Shown here piece after piece: positions 40,698-45,246 of a stretch of 45,246 nt of DNA. Location: contig CAQWMM010000010.1 in NCBI GenBank assembly GCA_948907985.1, positions 1 through 45,246 on the forward strand, read 5' to 3'. The notes below the pieces were generated by a model that worked only from the letters and a program-made list of their open reading frames with translations, searched no databases and was not told the DNA's origin. This DNA is from an uncultured Bacillota bacterium. Its GTDB lineage: Bacteria; Bacillota; Dehalobacteriia; UBA4068; UBA4997. Both the position numbers and the translations under genes were made by a program. The first letter of the stretch is position 1, and each line of letters opens with the position of its first letter.

Positions 40698-40744
40698 AAA
40701 AAGAGAGTTTCGTAAAGTGGTTAGCTTTATGATACTCTCTTTTT
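40698..40744 (+). terminator. Terminator spanning the right inversion site
   Basis: AAAAAGAGAGT (40698-40708) pairs with ACTCTCTTTTT (40734-40744). Within it TCGTAAAG pairs with CTTTATGA around the spacer TGGTTAG, a nearly continuous 20-bp stem ending in Ts. It would stop transcripts from the promoter at 40654 in the present orientation. Confidence 0.75.
40709..40733. repeat. Right crossover site of the putative invertible segment
   Basis: TTCGTAAAG-TGGTTAG-CTTTATGAT: same arms and the same spacer as the left site but in opposite orientation, so recombination between the two gives inversion, not excision. Confidence 0.8.
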
Positions 40745-40788
40745 GGCTAAAAAACAGGAAAAATTGTCATTTATTAAAAATTTTTGCC

Positions 40789-40817
40789 TTGACTAAAGGC
40801 TTGCAGCGTGTTATACT
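40789..40817 (+). promoter_or_regulatory. Promoter of the truncated tRNA-Val gene
   Basis: TTGACT (40789-40794), 17 bp, TATACT (40812-40817), 17 bases before the tRNA 5' end. Confidence 0.7.
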
Positions 40818-40833
40818 TTAAAAGTAAATATTT

Positions 40834-40874
40834 GGAGGCGTAGCTCAGTTGGTTAGAGTGCTTGCTTGACATGC
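40834..40874 (+). pseudogene. 5' half of a tRNA-Val gene (anticodon GAC)
   Basis: GGAGGCG acceptor strand, GCTC/GAGT D arm, and CTTGC-TTGACAT-GCA of the anticodon arm are intact. Then the sequence departs (CACATTATAC), with no variable loop, T arm or acceptor 3' strand. It is a broken tRNA, probably by insertion or deletion at the anticodon arm, a common integration target. Confidence 0.8.
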
Positions 40875-41013
40875 ACACATTATACTCACAAAATCCCTGC
40901 TACACGCCTTTTGTGTTAGCTTTATGCAAGCTATGAATATAATCTTATTAAGTCATAAATAAAATATATCTCTTGTAATGTTTTGACAACTTCAATGAAA
41001 TCTTGATAATATT

Positions 41014-41049
41014 AAAAGCCTGCTAACTGTAAAAAGTTGGTAGGCTTTT
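41014..41049 (+). terminator. Hairpin terminator in the post-tRNA spacer
   Basis: AAAAGCCTGCTAACT pairs with AGTTGGTAGGCTTTT with two wobble pairs, followed by Ts. The rest of 40875-41140 is AT-rich with no supportable gene. Confidence 0.7.
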
Positions 41050-41149
41050 TTGTTGCAAATAAAATTTTTTATCATATATTGATATTATTTATCAAAAGCC
41101 AGCGATAAATGGTAAAATTTGGTAGAATTTATCTAAAGGAGTCTGGCTT

Positions 41150-41428
41150 ATGATTAGAATTTTATTGTCCACCCTGCTTGGCGCGCGGCGGTGGACACAA
41201 ATGGACTTATCTCGTGCTACTAAAATTCGCCCAAACACCATAAACGACTTGTATCACGAGATGACCGACCGCGTTGGCCTGGAGCAGCTTTATTTAATCT
41301 GCGAGGCGCTAAACTGCAAATTGACGGATCTAATTGTCTGGGAACCTAATAACGCTTCTAAAGTAAATAAGCACACTTCAGGGATTAAAGTAATTACTAT
41401 TTTTATAGTTCAAAGCTTGTCGGCTTAA
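41150..41428 (+). CDS. Small XRE/YozG-type HTH regulator
   Basis: A 92-residue regulator of the HTH_26 (YozG-like Cro/C1) type: LLSTLLGARRWTQMDLSRATKIRPNTINDLYH, VGLEQLYLICEALNCKLTDLIVWEP. A basic and hydrophobic tail of about 25 residues follows. AAAGGAG precedes the ATG. It could control the neighbouring defence-like operon or other genes of the island. Confidence 0.82.
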   Translation: MIRILLSTLLGARRWTQMDLSRATKIRPNTINDLYHEMTDRVGLEQLYLICEALNCKLTDLIVWEPNNASKVNKHTSGIKVITIFIVQSLSA

Positions 41429-41445
41429 ATTAGTCGGCAAGCTTT
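41412..41445 (+). terminator. Terminator of the XRE gene
   Basis: AAAGCTTG (41412-41419) pairs with CAAGCTTT (41438-41445), followed by Ts; overlaps the end of the gene. Confidence 0.75.
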
Positions 41446-41781
41446 TTTCCTATTTAACAAAAATGCACTATAAAACAAGTTATTATAAATTAAATTCTCT
41501 AGCTTGTCAGCCATAAAAAATAAACAAGCTTTTGTTTTATTAATCCAGCAGAAATCTTGACTTTTTATTTGCGCAATTTATTATACATTTTCATTAAAGA
41601 AATATGCCAGGAAGTAATGCTTTAGCTTTATAAATGCTTTTTTACGGAATAAATCCCAGATTGTTAAAACAATCTGGGATTTATTCGACAGGCTGATATT
41701 AGTATGTATACTTACTAAATATATCTACTTATATATTATGATATTCTGCTATCTTATCCATATCATAATTTTCTACATTAT
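41446..41781. other. AT-rich spacer with a perfect 19-bp palindromic hairpin
   Basis: About 335 bases without a gene. The only strong feature is the perfect inverted repeat GAATAAATCCCAGATTGTT (41647-41665) and its complement (41668-41686) with a two-base centre. It lacks a T run on either strand. Confidence 0.6.
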
Positions 41782-44037
41782 TTACTCATCAAACCGAATT
41801 TCTTCTTGATTAGCATTATAGATTTTAATCTGGTTTTGAACATCAAGCTCATTGACTATCCAACCTCTTAAAGTACAAGCTCTTACAAAATCCTGAATTC
41901 TATTTTGTCCATTGATTTCTCTTAAAGTTACTACAACACCAAAATTTAAACCTTTTTTCATCTTTGTGCTTAACCTTTCCTTAGATGTTATAGTCATTCC
42001 CCATAATCTCTCGCCATATGTTTTTATAGGACGATTATTTTTAAGAATTTTAGAAATGAATTTTGTATTTTCCCACTTTCTAAATTCTTTCCTAGATTTT
42101 CGTTCATCTATATATGCACCGTATTCATCCTGGACATTGTCATTAATATCATCTATTCTGTCATCTTTATTTACTCGTCCAAATTTTAAAGATAGTTCTC
42201 TATTAGTATAGTCAACCCCCTGAAACCTAGAACACTCAGGAAAATAACATAATGTTGCACGAGCAATATAAGGGTATTTATTATCTTTATCTCGCGGAAC
42301 AGGTATAGCATAGTTAGTAGTTCTATACGACTGCGATGTGCCATAAACAATAAACTTTATTTCTTGGTTTTCACTAGAAAGCACTTTTCTTATATCTATT
42401 GGAACTATACCATAACCCATAAGCTCTTTTAGTTTATACAAGGATTGTTTATATTCCCATCCTGCCGCCGAATCAATTATTAATGCTTTGGCAATTTCTC
42501 TTGGAATACCCATAATATCAATTAAATAGCACAGCTTTCTACTGATCCATGGTGCAGCAAAAGAAGTTCCATAAACCTCTTCTTCCCCAGTTTCAGGAGA
42601 ATATGCAATGATTCTATCATCATAATCGCCACCATAATAAGCAACATCAGGCTTGTTAAAGAAAGAAAGTATATTTCCTTTACGAGAATACGAAGCTGGT
42701 TGTCCATTACGCCTAACAGAATTTACAACAATAGAATTTAAGGAATCGGCAGGAGAACCAACTTTTAGTGTACCTGAACGCTCTTCACGATTATCATTCG
42801 TACCAGAAACCACAAAGATTATATTATATAGAGCTTGCAATTCATCAAGAATGGCCGCATCATATGAAATAAAATTTCGAGATACCTCATCATCAGTTCC
42901 AAGAGATAAATTCCAAACGTGAATATCAGGATTCTTAATAACTATTTCTTTGATTTTTCTAACCAGACGAGCTGTAGATATTTTTTCAGCGCATACCCCA
43001 AAATGTCTTACCTTAAATCTTCCACACCCATCATCTAACCACGGGTTCAACCTTGGACCATCAACAATTATTGACGTTACTTCTGTTCCATGTTCTCTAA
43101 GAACATTTCCGCTTGCTACTTGTTCCATGTAATCAAGATAATCCGTATTTTCCACCCATTTCGCAAAATAAACATTCTCATCAAATAAGGTATCAATAAC
43201 TCCAATTGTGGGCTCATTAGCCGGATCGGGTATACGAATCTGTTCAGACACCCGTTCTTTATTTGATTCATCTAGTGTAATTTTTGAGAGATCAGATGAT
43301 ACCATCGAAATCAGATACGGAACCCTATCAATCAAGAGATTGTATAAATCCTTCGTGACTGAAATTGTATCATCACCATAAAAAAAGTAACGATACTTAA
43401 TATCATCTATTTCAAGTTTTTCCAAAAGACTAGATAAAGGCAACTCTGTTCTATAAAATGTCACCAAAAAAGATTCTTTGTCAGGAATATGTGTTATACT
43501 AGGAACCGAAAAGGATTCAACAACAGAACAATCAATAATGATATTTCTTAGTTCCTCTTCATTTAATCCATATCCATCATATTGAATATCACAATTAGGT
43601 TTATTAAAATTCTTTGCAGTAGCCTTTCCGTTAAATTTATCAGAAAGAAAGTTTCTGGCAATGTATAATTCTTTAATCGTATTTTCTATAGTCTGAATAT
43701 CAACATAATATGTAATAATATGATTCTCTTCGCCTTCAGGAGCCTCAGAAAATCTAGCACCAACAACCATATCATTTGGTTTCTTTCGTATAGGCTTAAG
43801 CAACTTTCGTATCCTATTGGATTTTGCTATTATATTATTATAATTAACATCAATTATAATATTTTTTATAATTTTAGGAGCATTTCGATAATACCGTAAA
43901 ACAGCATTTAAGTTTTCAATTAAAGCATCTATTTTCGCATTTGTAGTTTCTGCAAAAGAACGTAAATTTCTAGGAGCAATCGGTTGTTTGTTTCGTTCAT
44001 TAGAAAACTGTAATTTTACTTGTAATATAGGATTCAT
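41782..44037 (-). CDS. IetS-like subtilisin-family serine protease
   Basis: A 751-residue S8 peptidase without signal peptide. The catalytic triad is D282 (TIGVIDTLFD), H316 (REHGTEVTS) and S492 (YGTSFAAP), with the oxyanion Asn in SGTNDN (N414). An N-terminal domain of about 270 residues and a C-terminal domain of about 240 have no family I recognise. ATG at 44037 directly follows the stop of the AAA ATPase gene. This pair matches the IetAS layout, known as a plasmid-addiction pair in Agrobacterium and as an anti-phage system in enterobacteria. Intracellular targets are unknown. Confidence 0.82.
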   Translation of the reverse strand: MNPILQVKLQFSNERNKQPIAPRNLRSFAETTNAKIDALIENLNAVLRYYRNAPKIIKNIIIDVNYNNIIAKSNRIRKLLKPIRKKPNDMVVGARFSEAPEGEENHIITYYVDIQTIENTIKELYIARNFLSDKFNGKATAKNFNKPNCDIQYDGYGLNEEELRNIIIDCSVVESFSVPSITHIPDKESFLVTFYRTELPLSSLLEKLEIDDIKYRYFFYGDDTISVTKDLYNLLIDRVPYLISMVSSDLSKITLDESNKERVSEQIRIPDPANEPTIGVIDTLFDENVYFAKWVENTDYLDYMEQVASGNVLREHGTEVTSIIVDGPRLNPWLDDGCGRFKVRHFGVCAEKISTARLVRKIKEIVIKNPDIHVWNLSLGTDDEVSRNFISYDAAILDELQALYNIIFVVSGTNDNREERSGTLKVGSPADSLNSIVVNSVRRNGQPASYSRKGNILSFFNKPDVAYYGGDYDDRIIAYSPETGEEEVYGTSFAAPWISRKLCYLIDIMGIPREIAKALIIDSAAGWEYKQSLYKLKELMGYGIVPIDIRKVLSSENQEIKFIVYGTSQSYRTTNYAIPVPRDKDNKYPYIARATLCYFPECSRFQGVDYTNRELSLKFGRVNKDDRIDDINDNVQDEYGAYIDERKSRKEFRKWENTKFISKILKNNRPIKTYGERLWGMTITSKERLSTKMKKGLNFGVVVTLREINGQNRIQDFVRACTLRGWIVNELDVQNQIKIYNANQEEIRFDE

Positions 44038-45075
44038 TTAGTTTTCCCTCAACTTTCTGGATACACTACTTTTAGGTATTCTGGAAAGAATTTCAATTTC
44101 TCTCGTTGTATATCCTTTATTTTTAAGTTCTTGAATATCAACTTTTCTGGGATTACCATTTAAAGCAAGAAATATTTTCCGTAAATAATCATACTGGTTT
44201 GATTCATCACAAAATGCAATAGATGTTTTTATAATTTGCTTGAGATCTCCAGGATATGGAATTTCCTTTAAGTTACCAAGAATCTTATTAAATAAGCGTA
44301 TATCTTGTTTTAAACCTACAGAACACTTTAAATTTGCGGTCAAAATAGAACCGGCAATTTCTATTAAATCTTCCTTAGAATAACGATCAAAAGACACAGT
44401 TGCATCAAACCGTCGTATTAATGCTTTATCAAAACTATCAAATAGATTTGTCGTGGCTATAATAATGATATTTTCATTTAGGCTATCTAATTCCTTAAGA
44501 AAGACTGATGTAACTCTACCCATCTCTCGTAAATCATTTTTATTGACTCTATCAAGAACTAATGAATCAATCTCATCAAACAGTACAATGACTTTGCCAT
44601 ATGATAAATGATTGATTTCATCGAACAGTAAAGAAACATTTTTTGCTGTTTCGCCCAACCTACTATCAATTAATTGTTCAGAACTAACATAAAGTATATC
44701 TCGATTAAGAAGTCGTGCTATCTGATATGCAGATTCCGTTTTGCCACTTCCCGGAGCACCGTAGAATAAAAATTTAGATAAACCAGTTTTTTTACTTATT
44801 GCCTTAGTAATTCCAATAATATCTTCTTCAATAATATTAGGTAATAATAATGGCTTGGTTGAGTATTCAATTTTTCTTAAGAAGCGAAGATCTCTATAAC
44901 CTGATTGTGGAATATAAAAGTTGGCATTTGAAATGAGCTCCATCAAATATTGGCAAATTGAAGAATCACCTGTTGCATCAAAATCTTTTGCAATTTTAGC
45001 AGCTTCCAAAACAAATGATTCGTCATTATTTTCAACATGATATTTGACCAAATTCACTATACTCTGTTTTTTCAT
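44038..45075 (-). CDS. IetA-like AAA+ ATPase with C-terminal HTH
   Basis: A 345-residue AAA+ protein with Walker A GAPGSGKT (106-113), Walker B VLFDEID (164-170), sensor 1 in IIATTN (N210) and arginine-finger RRFD (221-224). The N-terminal 80 residues are helical. The last 25 residues (GYTTREIEILSRIPKSSVSR) look like a helix-turn-helix. The start is ATG at 45075 with GGAGGTGG upstream. It probably controls the protease encoded next. The HTH plus repeated sequence on its promoter suggest autoregulation. Confidence 0.82.
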   Translation of the reverse strand: MKKQSIVNLVKYHVENNDESFVLEAAKIAKDFDATGDSSICQYLMELISNANFYIPQSGYRDLRFLRKIEYSTKPLLLPNIIEEDIIGITKAISKKTGLSKFLFYGAPGSGKTESAYQIARLLNRDILYVSSEQLIDSRLGETAKNVSLLFDEINHLSYGKVIVLFDEIDSLVLDRVNKNDLREMGRVTSVFLKELDSLNENIIIIATTNLFDSFDKALIRRFDATVSFDRYSKEDLIEIAGSILTANLKCSVGLKQDIRLFNKILGNLKEIPYPGDLKQIIKTSIAFCDESNQYDYLRKIFLALNGNPRKVDIQELKNKGYTTREIEILSRIPKSSVSRKLREN

Positions 45076-45094
45076 AATAGCCACCTCCATATAT

Positions 45095-45137
45095 ATAATA
45101 ACACACTATGGGACAAAAGTCAATTATAATGGGACAA
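45095..45137 (-). promoter_or_regulatory. Promoter of the IetAS-like operon with direct-repeat operator
   Basis: Minus-strand TTGACT (45118-45123), 17 bp, TATTAT (45095-45100). The word ATGGGACAA occurs at 45108-45116 and 45129-45137, exactly 21 bp (two helical turns) apart, one copy in the spacer and one upstream of -35. Confidence 0.75.
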
Positions 45138-45246
45138 TAAATTAATTTTATTTGATTATAGCTAGCAGTATACATTTGTATTTCTTGAATTAGGTATTTG
45201 AAAAAATTTAATAAAAAAGTGCGCCAACAGCCATAAAAACTGTCAG

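Noticed and set aside
38959..40733. attL/attR pair of an integrated element
   Set aside because: The two core sites are inverted with respect to each other; integration would leave direct repeats. The inversion model fits better.
40834..40910. Complete tRNA-Val
   Set aside because: The 3' half of the anticodon stem, variable loop, T arm and acceptor strand are missing.
40983..41049. Small RNA gene in the spacer after the tRNA remnant
   Set aside because: A TTGACA/TAATAT pair runs straight into the hairpin, so the transcript would be only the terminator itself.

Overview
The window comes from a low-to-mid GC Bacillota (Firmicutes) genome of the Clostridia/Negativicutes type. Pointers are strong AGGAGG ribosome sites, TTG and GTG starts, intrinsic terminators, C-terminal SLH domains, rubredoxin, ThyX, the cysS-mrnC-thyX cluster, ECF-type transport, and a mix of core genes with many small mobile or selfish elements. 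I cannot name the species.

Layout. 1-1409: edge of an integrative element (sigma-like regulator, small zinc protein, start of an unseen gene). It truncates a VanS-like histidine kinase, whose response regulator and a Lys/Thr-rich lipoprotein follow (1410-3641). 3886-6484: GNAT acetyltransferase and a complete second OmpR/VanS-like two-component system. 6664-9305: a four-gene phospholipid operon (VTT/DedA-like, PssA, Psd, PAP2), divergent from that system. 9321-11139: small element with a large serine recombinase. 11260-13785: znuACB zinc/manganese ABC transporter. 14114-17593: redox and transport genes (CMD-cupin, ECF S component, Fe-S aldo/keto reductase, flavodoxin, rubredoxin). 17722-18545: tRNA-Arg, tRNA-Gly, rdgB. 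18819-26086: accessory and house-keeping genes (hpt, XRE pair, two hicB loci, a MITE, a degenerate sigma/membrane-protein pair, AlkD-like). 26096-29717: thyX, mrnC, cysS, gluQ-RS. 29829-33204: YbjQ and envelope genes, including a GHL10 glycosidase. 33250-35222: ogt behind an AlkA remnant, then a tandem Uma2 pair. 35468-38791: a large SLH/Ig-like surface protein.

The most interesting locus is 38941-40744, directly upstream of the SLH protein. Two copies of a tyrosine-recombinase-type crossover site (inverted arms around the same 7-bp spacer) lie in inverted orientation and enclose about 1.75 kb. This segment encodes its own tyrosine recombinase, a consensus outward promoter at the far end, and a candidate type I toxin-antitoxin cassette between 29-bp direct repeats. 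As sequenced, the outward promoter runs into a hairpin terminator that spans one crossover site, and a second terminator-like hairpin spans the other site in front of the SLH gene. Inversion would break both hairpins and aim the promoter at the SLH gene. I read this as a self-contained phase-variation switch, here in the OFF orientation.

To its right, a tRNA-Val gene is cut in the anticodon arm. Beyond it lies an island with a small XRE regulator and an IetAS-like AAA ATPase/subtilase pair, which resembles a known plasmid-addiction and anti-phage defence pair. The ATPase ends in an HTH and has a direct-repeat operator candidate on its promoter.
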